From Corallococcus praedator (GTDB lineage: Bacteria; Myxococcota; Myxococcia; Myxococcales; Myxococcaceae), in contig NZ_RAWI01000003.1 of NCBI RefSeq assembly GCF_003612125.1, forward strand, positions 27,941 through 91,940: a stretch of DNA of 64,000 bases, read 5' to 3'. This document shows positions 49,252-57,937 of the stretch, piece after piece; position 1 is the stretch's first letter; the number at the start of each line of letters is the position of its first letter. The notes below the pieces were generated by a model that worked only from the letters and a program-made list of their open reading frames with translations, did not search any database and had not been told where the DNA came from. The translations under genes were made by a program, and so were the position numbers.

Positions 49252-50286
49252 TCAACGGCCCTCCACGCACAGCTCGATGAGCAGGCGCTCCAGTTGCAAC
49301 CGGGGCGCGCCGTTGCGCGTGCCAATGGCCACGCGCGCCGACTCCAGCAGCGCATTGCGCCGGTGCAGCGCGGCCTCCGACGTGCGTCCCGCCACCTCCG
49401 CCGCCAGTGCCTTCAGGTCCCGGTTCGCCATCCCCGCCTCCGCCTCCGCCTTCGCGAGCGCCACGTCGCGCGTCCACAACAAGAGCAGCTCCAGCGTCGT
49501 GTCCGCGTCCTCGCGCGACCCGCCATGGCCTTCCGCGAAGCGCAGCAGGCCCGGGATGTCATTGCCTCGCAGGGACTCGAACGCGGTGATGACGTCCTTG
49601 CGCTGCGCCAGCGCCTTCACATCCAGCGCGAGCGCCCGGCCCAGGCTGCCGCCGGACATCACCGCGGCCAGCGCGGCGGTGTCCGCGTCCAGCTTGCGCG
49701 CCTCGCGCACGTGCTCGGCGACCATCTCCACCGGCAGCGGGGCGAAGTGCACCTTGCTGCACCGGCTGCGGATGGTGGGCAAGAGCCGGTCCATGGCGCT
49801 GGCCACCAGGATGAGGGTCGTCTCCGAGGGCGGCTCCTCCAGCGTCTTGAGGAAGGCGTTCTGCGCCTGGACGTTCATCTGCTCGGCGCTGACGATGATG
49901 GCCACCTTGCGCTTCGACTCCAGGCCGCGCAGCGCCAGTCGCTCCTGGAGCTGCCTTATCTGCTCCACGCGCAGCTCGCGGCTGGGCGTGCCGGTGAAGT
50001 CCGAGCGGCCCGCCAGGCCCCGCGACACGCGCTCGTCGTCCGGCATCACGTACGTGACGTCCGGGTGCAGCCCCTTGGCGATGCGCACGCAACTGGCGCA
50101 CCGGCCGCAGCCCACCTCCGGAGCCTCGGGGCACGTGAGGGCCTGGGCCAGCCCCACCGCGGCCAGCTCCTTGCCCACGCCCTCCGGTCCGGCGAACAGG
50201 TAGGCGTGGTGCACCGAGCCCGTCCGCAGGGCGGATTGGAGCGCATCCATCGCGCGGGGCTGTCCCTGCACCGAGGCAAGCGTCAT
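49252..50286 (-). CDS. holB: DNA polymerase III subunit delta'
   Basis: A 344-residue clamp-loader subunit. A P-loop-like GPEGVGKE appears, with Glu where ATPases have Thr/Ser; delta' subunits are usually not active ATPases. The Zn-binding CGRCASC is preceded by a Cys at VGC. AFLKTLEEPPSETTLILV and the RSRC arginine-finger motif are diagnostic. ATG 50286 starts MTLASVQGQPRAM, the conserved N-terminus. It is followed by holA on the same strand, so two clamp-loader subunits are co-transcribed. Confidence 0.92.
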   Translation of the reverse strand: MTLASVQGQPRAMDALQSALRTGSVHHAYLFAGPEGVGKELAAVGLAQALTCPEAPEVGCGRCASCVRIAKGLHPDVTYVMPDDERVSRGLAGRSDFTGTPSRELRVEQIRQLQERLALRGLESKRKVAIIVSAEQMNVQAQNAFLKTLEEPPSETTLILVASAMDRLLPTIRSRCSKVHFAPLPVEMVAEHVREARKLDADTAALAAVMSGGSLGRALALDVKALAQRKDVITAFESLRGNDIPGLLRFAEGHGGSREDADTTLELLLLWTRDVALAKAEAEAGMANRDLKALAAEVAGRTSEAALHRRNALLESARVAIGTRNGAPRLQLERLLIELCVEGR

Positions 50287-50368
50287 GGGGGCGTGTATCT
50301 CCGCTCGGCGGGCACCCGTCAACCGCCGCCTTGACCCCCACGCACGCGGACGGTCAGATTCAGGCCGC

Positions 50369-51859
50369 GTGCCGAACTTCCTCGAAGGCCATCTCCCCCT
50401 GCTGGCGGGGGCCATCCTCACGGTGGTCCTGCTGGGCATCCGCGGCACCACCCGAGACCCGGACCTGCGCGACGACCTCCGGGGCGCCGTGCGGATGCTC
50501 ATCGCGTTCCTCGTGCTGCGGACGGTGTCTCGCTTCCTGCCGGAAGCGGGCACGTCGGAGGGCCTGCGCAAGGCCGTGGGCGTGGGCTGGATGCTCACGT
50601 TCGCCTACGGCGTCATCCGCGCCGCGGTGGCGTTCGCGCTGAAGCTCGTGCGGATGCGCTCGCCGGTGACGACGCCGAAGATCCTCCGCGACGTCATCGA
50701 CTTCACGCTGTACGCGCTCGCCACGGTGCCCATCCTCCAGAGCCAGCTCAACCTGGACCTGGCGGGCCTGCTGGCCACGTCCGCGGTGCTCACGGTGGTC
50801 ATCGGCCTTGCGCTCCAGGAGACGCTGGGCAACCTCTTCGCGGGCCTGTCGCTGCAGTTGGACCGCCCCTTCGAGGTGGGCGACTTCATCCGCATTGGCG
50901 AGCACACCGGGCGCGTGGTGCACATCGGGTGGCGCTCCATCCGCATCGCCAACTTCCGGCGGGAGGTCATCACGCTGCCCAACAGCATGGTGGGCAAGGA
51001 GCACGTGAAGAACTTCACCCAGCACCGCGAGCCCGTGGGCATCGAGGTGCAGTTGGGCGTGTCGCTGGACGCGCCGCCCAACCAGGTGAAGCAGGCCCTG
51101 CTGGACGTGGCCCGGGAGATTCCTCAGGTCCTCATCCAGCCGCCGCCCATGGCGCGCACGGTGTCCTTCACCGACTCCAACGTGCAGTACATGATCCGCG
51201 TCTTCCTCAACGACTTCGCGCTGTCGGACAGCGTGAAGGAGGAGCTGCACACGCGGCTGTGGTACCGGCTGCGCCGCGAGGGCATCGAGCTGCCCCATGC
51301 CCAGCGCACGGTGCACGTGCGCCGCGAGGCCAGCACGAAGCGCCGCGACCTGGCCGACACCACCGTGCGAGACCTGCTGCGACAGGTGGACCTGTTCACC
51401 CCACTGGGTCCGGACGAACTGGAGCGCCTGCACCGCGAGGTCGTCGTGCGCCGCTTCGGCCAGGGCGAGCGCATCATCCAGGAGGGCGACGAGGGCGGCA
51501 CCTTCTACGTCGTGGCCTCCGGCGAGGTCAGCGTGAGGGCCGGCACGCTCCAATCGGAGATCACCCGCCTGGGGCCGGGCCACTACATCGGAGAGATGTC
51601 GCTGCTCACCGGCGAGCGCCGCGCCGCTTCCGTGGTGGCCCTCCAGGACTCCGTGCTGCTGGAGCTGGACCGTCCCACCTTCGCGCGCCTGTTCTCCGAC
51701 TACCCGGGCCTTGCCCGCCAGCTCTCCGCGCTGCTCGCCCAGCGCCGCAACCAACTGCGCGCCGTGGCCCAGTCCGTGGGCGGAAGCCCGGACCACACCC
51801 CCGAGGCCGGCCGCATCCTGGGACGGCTGCGGCAGCTCTTTGGCCTGACGCAGGAGTAG
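50369..51859 (+). CDS. MscS-family channel with C-terminal cyclic-nucleotide-binding domain
   Basis: A 496-residue membrane protein starting at GTG 50369; the open sequence upstream overlaps the divergent holB start. Hydrophobic helices lie at about residues 6-20, 34-50, 68-88 and 103-150. The last contains LLATSAVLTVVIGLALQETLGNLFAGL, the pore-lining helix of MscS proteins. The MscS beta-domain (FEVGDFIRIGEHTGRVVHIGWRS) follows. Residues ~355-465 form a cNMP-binding domain with GDEGGTFYVVASGEV and GEMSLLTGERRAASV. This is the architecture of bCNG channels, gated or modulated by cyclic nucleotides. Confidence 0.93.
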   Translation: MPNFLEGHLPLLAGAILTVVLLGIRGTTRDPDLRDDLRGAVRMLIAFLVLRTVSRFLPEAGTSEGLRKAVGVGWMLTFAYGVIRAAVAFALKLVRMRSPVTTPKILRDVIDFTLYALATVPILQSQLNLDLAGLLATSAVLTVVIGLALQETLGNLFAGLSLQLDRPFEVGDFIRIGEHTGRVVHIGWRSIRIANFRREVITLPNSMVGKEHVKNFTQHREPVGIEVQLGVSLDAPPNQVKQALLDVAREIPQVLIQPPPMARTVSFTDSNVQYMIRVFLNDFALSDSVKEELHTRLWYRLRREGIELPHAQRTVHVRREASTKRRDLADTTVRDLLRQVDLFTPLGPDELERLHREVVVRRFGQGERIIQEGDEGGTFYVVASGEVSVRAGTLQSEITRLGPGHYIGEMSLLTGERRAASVVALQDSVLLELDRPTFARLFSDYPGLARQLSALLAQRRNQLRAVAQSVGGSPDHTPEAGRILGRLRQLFGLTQE

Positions 51860-51960
51860 GTGTGGCTTTCCACAGGGCAATTCCGGGGCAATCCCGACCC
51901 TCTGGAGGTACGCCCCGTGGTGGGCCGGACGGCATGCATCCAACCATGCGTCCAGGGCCT

Positions 51961-51988
51961 TTGACGCTCGGCGCCGGAAGGGTCTAAA
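51961..51988 (+). promoter_or_regulatory. Candidate sigma70-type promoter for the 51998 operon
   Basis: TTGACG (51961-51966) and TCTAAA (51983-51988) are 16 bases apart. The ATG at 51998 is only 9 bases beyond the -10 and has no well-placed Shine-Dalgarno sequence, so the mRNA could be leaderless. Confidence 0.45.
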
Positions 51989-51997
51989 CGTTCACAT

Positions 51998-52873
51998 ATG
52001 CAATCCGTCCGTGGCTTCCCCGCGCGATTAGGTGCCCTGCTCCTGCCTGGCGCGCTGCTCATGGCCCTGCCCCAGAGCGCGGCGGCCACGGCCCAGGTAA
52101 AGCCAGACGAGACACGCGTGGGACTGGAGCGCCTTTCGCACCGCCGCGTGTTCTTCGGCCACCAGTCCGTGGGCGGCAACATCCTGGAGGGGGTGCGCGG
52201 CCTGACGTCCGCGGCGAACGCGCCCGCGCCCGCCTTCGTGGAGGTGAAGGACGCGACCGCGACACTCAAGCCCGGCACGTTCGCGCATGCGCTGGTGGGA
52301 CAGAACGAGCAGCCGGAGACGAAGCTCGCGCACTTCGAGCAGTTGCTGGACTCAGGCCTCGCGAAGCAGGTGGACGTGGCGCTGCTCAAGTTCTGCTACA
52401 TCGACTTCAGCAGCGGCACCGACGCGAAGGCCCTCTTCGAGAAGTACCGCGCCACGCTCGCGGGCCTGAAGACGCGCCACCCGGGTGTCACCTTCGTGCA
52501 CGTCACCGCCCCCCTGACGACGGTGCAGCGCGGGGCCAGGGCCTGGTTCAATGAGCTGCGCGGCCGGCCCGTCTTCGGCGTCGGGGAGAACGTGTCGCGC
52601 GAGGCGTTCAACGCGCTGATGCGCCAGACGTACGGCGGCAAGGAGCCGCTGTTCGACCTGGCCGCGCTGGAGTCGTCCCAGGCCGACGGCACGCGTGAGA
52701 CGTTCGACGTGAATGGCCGAGCCTACCCGGCGATGGTGCCCGCCTATTCGGATGACGGCGGCCACCTCAATGCCCAGGGACAGGCGCGCGTGGCCTCCGC
52801 GTTCGTCACCTTCCTCGGGGCCCTGCCCGAAACCCCGCGCGAGGCCCCGGCCTCCGCGAAGGCCAATCCCTGA
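51998..52873 (+). CDS. Secreted SGNH-hydrolase-like protein
   Basis: A 291-residue protein with a signal peptide (LGALLLPGALLMALPQSAAA, about residues 10-30). The N-terminal strand VFFGHQSVGGNIL could correspond to block I of SGNH hydrolases with Ser in GHQS. The end has YSDDGGHLNAQG, matching the Asp-x-x-His block V that completes such a triad. SGNH proteins often remove or transfer O-acetyl groups on polysaccharides. Followed after one base by two hexapeptide acyltransferase genes, which supports a shared role in modifying a surface glycan or lipid. Confidence 0.65.
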   Translation: MQSVRGFPARLGALLLPGALLMALPQSAAATAQVKPDETRVGLERLSHRRVFFGHQSVGGNILEGVRGLTSAANAPAPAFVEVKDATATLKPGTFAHALVGQNEQPETKLAHFEQLLDSGLAKQVDVALLKFCYIDFSSGTDAKALFEKYRATLAGLKTRHPGVTFVHVTAPLTTVQRGARAWFNELRGRPVFGVGENVSREAFNALMRQTYGGKEPLFDLAALESSQADGTRETFDVNGRAYPAMVPAYSDDGGHLNAQGQARVASAFVTFLGALPETPREAPASAKANP

Positions 52874-52874
52874 C

Positions 52875-53417
52875 ATGCGCATTCCCTTGATGATGATGCT
52901 CGGCCTGGGGCCGACCGTCGCGCGTCTGAAATTGCGGCGCTGCAAGTCGGTGGGAGCGATTCCCACCGTCTGGGGGCGCGTCTGGATTCACGGTGAGGGT
53001 GAAGTCGAGGTAGGTCACCGCGTGGTGTTCGACGCGCGGATGGCTCCCATTGAATTGCATGCGCAGCGGGGGGCTCGCATCGTGATTGAAGATGACGTGA
53101 CCATCGAAGGTGGCAGCTCCATCGAAGCGCAGTCCTACGTGGTGCTGGGCGCGCGAAGCCGCCTGGGCATGTGGTGCAAGCTCCTGGACAACATGTACCA
53201 CCCGCTGCGCGGCAACCGGCACGAGCGGCCCAAGTCGACGCCGCTGGTGGTGGAGGAAGGCGTCACGGTGGGCAGCCGCTCCATCCTGCTGCCGGGCACC
53301 CACCTGCAGAAGGGCGCGAGCGTGGCGTCCGGGACGGTCATCTCCCGCCGCATCCCGCCGGGCGTGTCGGTGGGCGGCTCGCCGGCGCGGGCGCTGCGGC
53401 GCGAGGGGGCGCGATGA
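52875..53417 (+). CDS. Left-handed beta-helix (hexapeptide) acyltransferase 1
   Basis: A 180-residue acyltransferase of the LbetaH family. Hexapeptide repeats run from about residue 45 to 170 (e.g. IVIEDDVTIEGGSSIEAQ and GVTVGSRSILLPGTHLQKG). It has a loop NMYHPLRG containing the usual catalytic His, and ends VSVGGSPARALRR. ATG 52875 follows the previous stop by one base. The gene overlaps the next by 4 bases (ATGA), so three cistrons are tightly coupled. Probably O- or N-acetylates a sugar. Confidence 0.9.
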   Translation: MRIPLMMMLGLGPTVARLKLRRCKSVGAIPTVWGRVWIHGEGEVEVGHRVVFDARMAPIELHAQRGARIVIEDDVTIEGGSSIEAQSYVVLGARSRLGMWCKLLDNMYHPLRGNRHERPKSTPLVVEEGVTVGSRSILLPGTHLQKGASVASGTVISRRIPPGVSVGGSPARALRREGAR

Positions 53418-54010
53418 GGGCCGGTCTTCCCTCCACGGCGGAGGCCGCGCAGGTGGTGCGCGCGGGCCTCCAGGTGATGCGCACGGAGGTGCTTCCCCGC
53501 GCGGAGCGGGCCGTGGGGGTCGCGCGGGCGCGGTGGCTCTTCCGAGCCTTCCACCTGGGCCAGGGCGTGGCGGCGTACGGACCGGTGGCGGCGCGCAATG
53601 ACGGGCACGCGGAGCTGGGGGACAAGCTGACGTTCCTGGGCGGCATGCTGCCCACGTCGGTGGTCTGCTACGAGAACGCGCGGCTGGTGGTGGGCGCGGA
53701 GACCCAGTTCAACTACGGCGTGTCGCTGGAGGCGTGGGAGTCGGTGCAGATTGGCGCCCGGTGCATGTTCGCGTCCTTCGTGCGCGTGAGCGACCGGGAC
53801 GGCCAGCGCATCGCGCCCATCATCATCGAGGACGACGTCTGGGTGGCCCACGGCGCCATCCTGCTGCCGGGCGTGCGCATTGGCGCGCGGTCGGTGGTGT
53901 CCGCCGGCAGCATCGTTTCGCAGGACGTGCCCCCGGACTCGCTCGCCATGGGCAATCCGGCGCGCAGCATGAGCCTGGACCTGGTGGCCCGCGAAGCCAC
54001 CGGCTCCTGA
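53414..54010 (+). CDS. Left-handed beta-helix (hexapeptide) acyltransferase 2
   Basis: A 198-residue paralogue of the preceding gene with an extra ~60-residue helical N-terminus (LQVMRTEVLPRAERAVGVAR). Hexapeptide repeats include IIIEDDVWVAHGAILLPGVRIGA and SVVSAGSIVSQDVP, ending LAMGNPARSM, as in WbbJ/maltose-acetyltransferase-like enzymes. VRVSDRDGQ sits where the catalytic-His loop normally lies, and the usual His there is not obvious; the His of WVAHGA is present. A GC-rich imperfect hairpin lies in the 106-base gap before the ACP gene. Confidence 0.88.
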   Translation: MRAGLPSTAEAAQVVRAGLQVMRTEVLPRAERAVGVARARWLFRAFHLGQGVAAYGPVAARNDGHAELGDKLTFLGGMLPTSVVCYENARLVVGAETQFNYGVSLEAWESVQIGARCMFASFVRVSDRDGQRIAPIIIEDDVWVAHGAILLPGVRIGARSVVSAGSIVSQDVPPDSLAMGNPARSMSLDLVAREATGS

Positions 54011-54116
54011 AGCCGTCCCCTTTGCTTCTTCGCCGCCCGGCGCTCAGCAAAGCGCGCCGGGTGCGTTGTTCCCAGCACCGTCCTTCCACACCCCATTGCC
54101 AGACAGGATCCACCCC

Positions 54117-54365
54117 ATGAGCACGCGTGACACGCTTCACACCTTCATCGTCGACACCTTCTTCGTGGATGAGTTCGGCGACGACGACTCCTTCCTGCGC
54201 AAGGGGCTCATCGACTCCACCGGCATGATGGAGCTGGTGGCCTTCATCGAGTCGGAGTTCCACATCAAGCTCGACGACAAGGAGCTGGTGCCGGAGAACC
54301 TGGACTCGCTCTCCCGCGTGGTGGCGTTCGTGGGCCGCAAGCAGGCGCTGTCGAAGGCGAGCTGA
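54117..54365 (+). CDS. Acyl carrier protein
   Basis: An 82-residue stand-alone carrier protein. The phosphopantetheine attachment Ser lies in LIDSTGMMELVAFIESEF, replacing the usual DSL. The four-helix pattern and acidic composition fit ACPs. It is followed 7 bases later by the AsnB-like gene and then by an AMP-forming ligase, the likely loading enzyme. Similar dedicated ACPs occur in exosortase-A-associated polysaccharide loci. Confidence 0.92.
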   Translation: MSTRDTLHTFIVDTFFVDEFGDDDSFLRKGLIDSTGMMELVAFIESEFHIKLDDKELVPENLDSLSRVVAFVGRKQALSKAS

Positions 54366-54372
54366 GCCCACC

Positions 54373-56343
54373 ATGTGCGGCATCGCGGGCTTCACCTTCG
54401 AGGCGGGCGCGGACACCGCTCCGGCGCTCCACGCCGACCGGCTGCGCCGCATGACCGCCAGCATCAAGCACCGGGGCCCGGACGCACAGCGGGCCCTGCT
54501 CCTGGACGGGGCCGCGCTGGGGCACGCGCGGTTGTCCATCGTGGACCTCGCCTCCGGCCACCAGCCGATGCGCGACGAGGCCACGGGCCTCACCGTCGTC
54601 TTCAACGGTGAAATCTTCAACCACGTCGAGCTGCGCGAGCAGTTGTCGGGAGCCTACGCCTTCCGCACGCGCTCCGACACGGAGGTCATCCTCGCGGCCT
54701 TCCTCACGTGGGGCATCGACTGCGTGCGCCGCTTCGAGGGTCAGTGGGCCTTCGCCCTGTGGGATCCACGCGACCGCACGCTGTGGATGTCGCGCGACCG
54801 GGTGGGCATCTGCCCGTTGTTCTACGCGACATTGCCGGGGAGCCAGCTGGCCTTCGCGTCGGAGGCGAAGGCGCTCTTCGCGAGCGGTCTGGTCGCGCCC
54901 GCGCTGGATGCCCGGGGCCTGAAGCAGACCTTCCAGCTCTGGGCGCCCGTGGCGCCGCGCACCTCGTTTGAAGGCGTGTCGCTGCTGCCGCCCGCGCACA
55001 CCGCGAAGTGGCAGGACGGCCTGCTGACGCTCCACCGCTACTGGGACCTGGACTTCGGCGTGACGCCGGATGCGCCGGACGCGCCCCGCCTGCTGGAGGA
55101 GCTGGGCGCGGTGCTGGACCGGGCGGTGCGGCTGCGGCTGCGCGCGGACGTGCCGGTGGCGGCGTACCTGTCGGGCGGGCTGGATTCGAGCCTGCTGTGC
55201 GCGCTGGCGCAGGAGCAGCTGGGCGGCACGCTGCGCACCTTCTCCGTGGGCTTCGCGCACGCGCGGTTCGACGAGCGCACGCATCAGGCGACGGTCGCGG
55301 AGCAGCTGCGCACCGAGCACCGCGTGGTGGAGATGCGCGACGGGGACATTGGCGCGCTGGTGCCGGGCGTCATCTTCCACGCCGAGCAGGCGATGATGCG
55401 CTCCGCGCCCGCGCCCTTCCTGCGGCTGAGCGGCTGGGTGCGCGACCACGGCATCAAGGTGGTGCTGACGGGCGAAGGGTCGGACGAGATGTTCCTCGGC
55501 TACGACCTGTTCAAGGAGACGAAGGTGCGCCAGTTCTGGGCGCGCCAGCCGGGCTCGAAGTACCGGCCGATGCTCCTGCGCAAGCTCTACCCCACGCTGT
55601 CGGTGAGCCAGCAGAGCGTGGAGCTGTTGCGCGAGTTCTTCGGCCAGGGGCTGGAGACGCCGGACGCGCTGGCGTTCTCGCACCTGGTGCGGTGGGGCAA
55701 CAGTGGGCGCATCCTGCGCTTCCTCGCGCCGGAGTTCGCCGCGCGGGTGGCGGACGAGGATCCGGTGGCGTCGGTGCTCGCCTCCGTGCCGAAGGCCGTG
55801 GCCGGGTGGCGTCCGCTGGCGCGGGCCCAGTACCTGGAGGCGCGCACGCTGCTGTCGGGATACCTGCTGTCCGCGCAGGGCGACCGCATGCTGCTGGGCA
55901 ACGCGGTGGAGGGGCGCTTCCCGTTCCTGGACACGGGCGTGATGGAGTTCGCCGCGCGCGTGCCGGAGCGCCTGCGGCTGCGCGGGCTGGATGAGAAGCA
56001 CCTGCTCAAGCGCTTCTCACGGGGCCGGGTGCCCGCCTCCATCCTGGAGCGCAGCAAGTTCCCCTACCGTGCCCCCATCGCGGGCGCGCTGGTGGGCCCG
56101 GAGGCCCCGGCCTGGGCGCGCGAATTGCTGGCACCGGAGGCGGTGGCCGCCACGGGCGTCTTCGACGCGCGCAAGGTGGAGCGGTTGGTGGCGAAGCTGC
56201 GCGCGCCGAACTCCGCGGAGAGCGAGGCGGACACCATGGCCCTGTTCGCCGTGGCGTCCACGCAGTTGCTCGCGCATCACTTCCTCACCCCGCGCCCGGT
56301 GCCGCAGGCGGATGTGGACGCGGTGCAACTGGAGGCGGCGTGA
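54373..56343 (+). CDS. Asparagine-synthase-like glutamine amidotransferase
   Basis: A 656-residue AsnB-family enzyme. The N-terminal MCGIAGF exposes Cys2 as the glutaminase nucleophile; HRGPDA, HARLSIVD and VFNGEIFNH bind glutamine. The synthetase half has AYLSGGLDSSLLCALA, the PP-loop for ATP, at about residue 260, and LTGEGSDEMFLGYD. Such proteins amidate aspartate or, in specialised loci, another carboxylate carried on ACP or a sugar. Given the adjacent ACP, ligase and NAD-synthase-like genes, a non-asparagine substrate is likely. Its stop overlaps the ligase start by 4 bases. Confidence 0.92.
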   Translation: MCGIAGFTFEAGADTAPALHADRLRRMTASIKHRGPDAQRALLLDGAALGHARLSIVDLASGHQPMRDEATGLTVVFNGEIFNHVELREQLSGAYAFRTRSDTEVILAAFLTWGIDCVRRFEGQWAFALWDPRDRTLWMSRDRVGICPLFYATLPGSQLAFASEAKALFASGLVAPALDARGLKQTFQLWAPVAPRTSFEGVSLLPPAHTAKWQDGLLTLHRYWDLDFGVTPDAPDAPRLLEELGAVLDRAVRLRLRADVPVAAYLSGGLDSSLLCALAQEQLGGTLRTFSVGFAHARFDERTHQATVAEQLRTEHRVVEMRDGDIGALVPGVIFHAEQAMMRSAPAPFLRLSGWVRDHGIKVVLTGEGSDEMFLGYDLFKETKVRQFWARQPGSKYRPMLLRKLYPTLSVSQQSVELLREFFGQGLETPDALAFSHLVRWGNSGRILRFLAPEFAARVADEDPVASVLASVPKAVAGWRPLARAQYLEARTLLSGYLLSAQGDRMLLGNAVEGRFPFLDTGVMEFAARVPERLRLRGLDEKHLLKRFSRGRVPASILERSKFPYRAPIAGALVGPEAPAWARELLAPEAVAATGVFDARKVERLVAKLRAPNSAESEADTMALFAVASTQLLAHHFLTPRPVPQADVDAVQLEAA

Positions 56344-57935
56344 GCAACCACGCGGACACCGCGCCCTCGTGGGTGCGCGCCCACGCGCAGGCGACACCGG
56401 ATGCCCCGGCGGTGGACTCACCGTGGGCGCGGCTCACCTACGCCCAGCTCGAAACACGGATGCTCGCGCTCGCGGGACTCCTGCGGGACGCGGGCGTGGA
56501 GCCGGGAGCACGCGTCCTCATCGCCCTGCCCCTGGGCTGCGCGGCGGCGGTCGCGGGGCTCGCGGTGCAGGCGCTGGGCGCGTGCGCGGTGGAGCTGGAC
56601 CGTGAGACGGGCGCGGACTCGCTGGAGGGCATCCTTGGGCAAACAGGGGCCCGGCACGCGGTCATCTTCGGTCAGGACGCCCGGCGCTGGACGGGCCGCG
56701 CGTCGCTCACCCACTTCTTCGTGGTCCACGGCTCCCGTCCCCCGGAACGCCTGCGCGGCCTGCTCGCGCCCGCGACGTGCACGTGGTTGCAGGAGGATGG
56801 CACGGTGGATCCGGACGTCGTCCCAGCGCCCCTGTCCGCCCTGCCCTCCCTGTCACCGGAGGCGCCTGCGTCCATCGTCTACACGTCCGGCAGCACGGGC
56901 ACGCCCCGGGGCGTCCTCCAGACGTTCGCCAACATCGCGGCGAACACGCGCTCCATCGTGGAGTACCTGGGCCTGACGGCGCGCGACCGCGCCATGCACA
57001 TCCTTCCGCTGCACTACTGCTACGGGAAGAGCGTGCTCCAGACGCACCTGCTCGCGGGCGGCTCCGTGTTCCTGGATCCGCGCTTCATGTACCCGCAGGT
57101 CGTGCTGGAGGCCATGGCCTCCGAGGCGTGCACCGGTTTCGCGGGCGTGCCCCTCACCTTCGAACTGCTGCGCCGCCAGGCCGCGCCCGAGTCCCTGTCC
57201 AAGCTCACCCTGCGCTACCTCACCCAGGCAGGCGGCGGCATGTCCCCGGACACGGTGCGCTGGACGCGCGAGTCCTTCCACCCGGCGGAGCTGTTCGTGA
57301 TGTACGGCCAGACGGAGGCCACCGCGCGGCTGAGCTACCTGCCGCCCGCGCGCGCCACCGACAAGGCGGGCTCCATCGGCCAGGGCATCCCGGGCGTGAC
57401 GCTGGCCGTGGTCGCGGAGGACGGGACGCCCCTCGCGGACGGAGAGGTGGGCCAACTGGTCGCCAAGGGCGCGAACGTGACGCCCGGCTACCTGGACGCA
57501 CCCGACGAAACCGCCGCCATCCTCCACGACGGTTGGCTTTGGACCGGCGACCTCGCGTGGCGCGACGCGGACGGCTTCTTCTTCCTCGTGGGCCGCGCGA
57601 AGGAGATCCTCAAGGTCGGCGGCCACCGGGTGAGCCCCGTGGAGATGGAGCACGTGCTCGCGCGCCACCCGGCGGTGCTGGAGGTCGCGGTGGTGGGCGT
57701 GCCGGATGAGCTGGGCGGCGAGGCGGCGTGCGCGGTGGTGGTGCTGAAGCCGGACGCCACGCCGAAGGAGGACGACCTGCGCCGCTTCTGCCGTGAGTCC
57801 CTGCCCGCCCACAAGGTGCCGCGCCACGTGCTGTTCACCGAAGCGCTCCCGCGCGGTCCCACCGGCAAGGTGCTCAAGGCCGACCTGCGCACGCGCGTGC
57901 TGTCTTCACTTTCTTCCCCTGAATCGAGGTCGTGA
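56340..57935 (+). CDS. AMP-forming acyl-CoA/acyl-ACP ligase
   Basis: A 531-residue adenylating enzyme (ANL superfamily), starting at GTG 56340 overlapping the AsnB-like stop. Motifs: P-loop YTSGSTGTPRGV at about residue 180, YGQTEATARLSYLPP, WTGDLAWRDADGFFFLVGR, KVGGHRVSPVEME, and the C-terminal catalytic Lys in GPTGKVLK. It should load an acid onto the neighbouring ACP. Gene order with an ACP and an AsnB-type amidotransferase recalls the ligase family associated with exosortase-A systems. No exosortase or PEP-CTERM gene is present in the window. Confidence 0.92.
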   Translation: MSNHADTAPSWVRAHAQATPDAPAVDSPWARLTYAQLETRMLALAGLLRDAGVEPGARVLIALPLGCAAAVAGLAVQALGACAVELDRETGADSLEGILGQTGARHAVIFGQDARRWTGRASLTHFFVVHGSRPPERLRGLLAPATCTWLQEDGTVDPDVVPAPLSALPSLSPEAPASIVYTSGSTGTPRGVLQTFANIAANTRSIVEYLGLTARDRAMHILPLHYCYGKSVLQTHLLAGGSVFLDPRFMYPQVVLEAMASEACTGFAGVPLTFELLRRQAAPESLSKLTLRYLTQAGGGMSPDTVRWTRESFHPAELFVMYGQTEATARLSYLPPARATDKAGSIGQGIPGVTLAVVAEDGTPLADGEVGQLVAKGANVTPGYLDAPDETAAILHDGWLWTGDLAWRDADGFFFLVGRAKEILKVGGHRVSPVEMEHVLARHPAVLEVAVVGVPDELGGEAACAVVVLKPDATPKEDDLRRFCRESLPAHKVPRHVLFTEALPRGPTGKVLKADLRTRVLSSLSSPESRS

Positions 57936-57937
57936 CG

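Noticed and set aside
54036..54063. Terminator between acyltransferase 2 and the ACP gene
   Set aside because: The inverted repeat is imperfect (two-base bulge) and has no T-run. The genes are likely still one unit.
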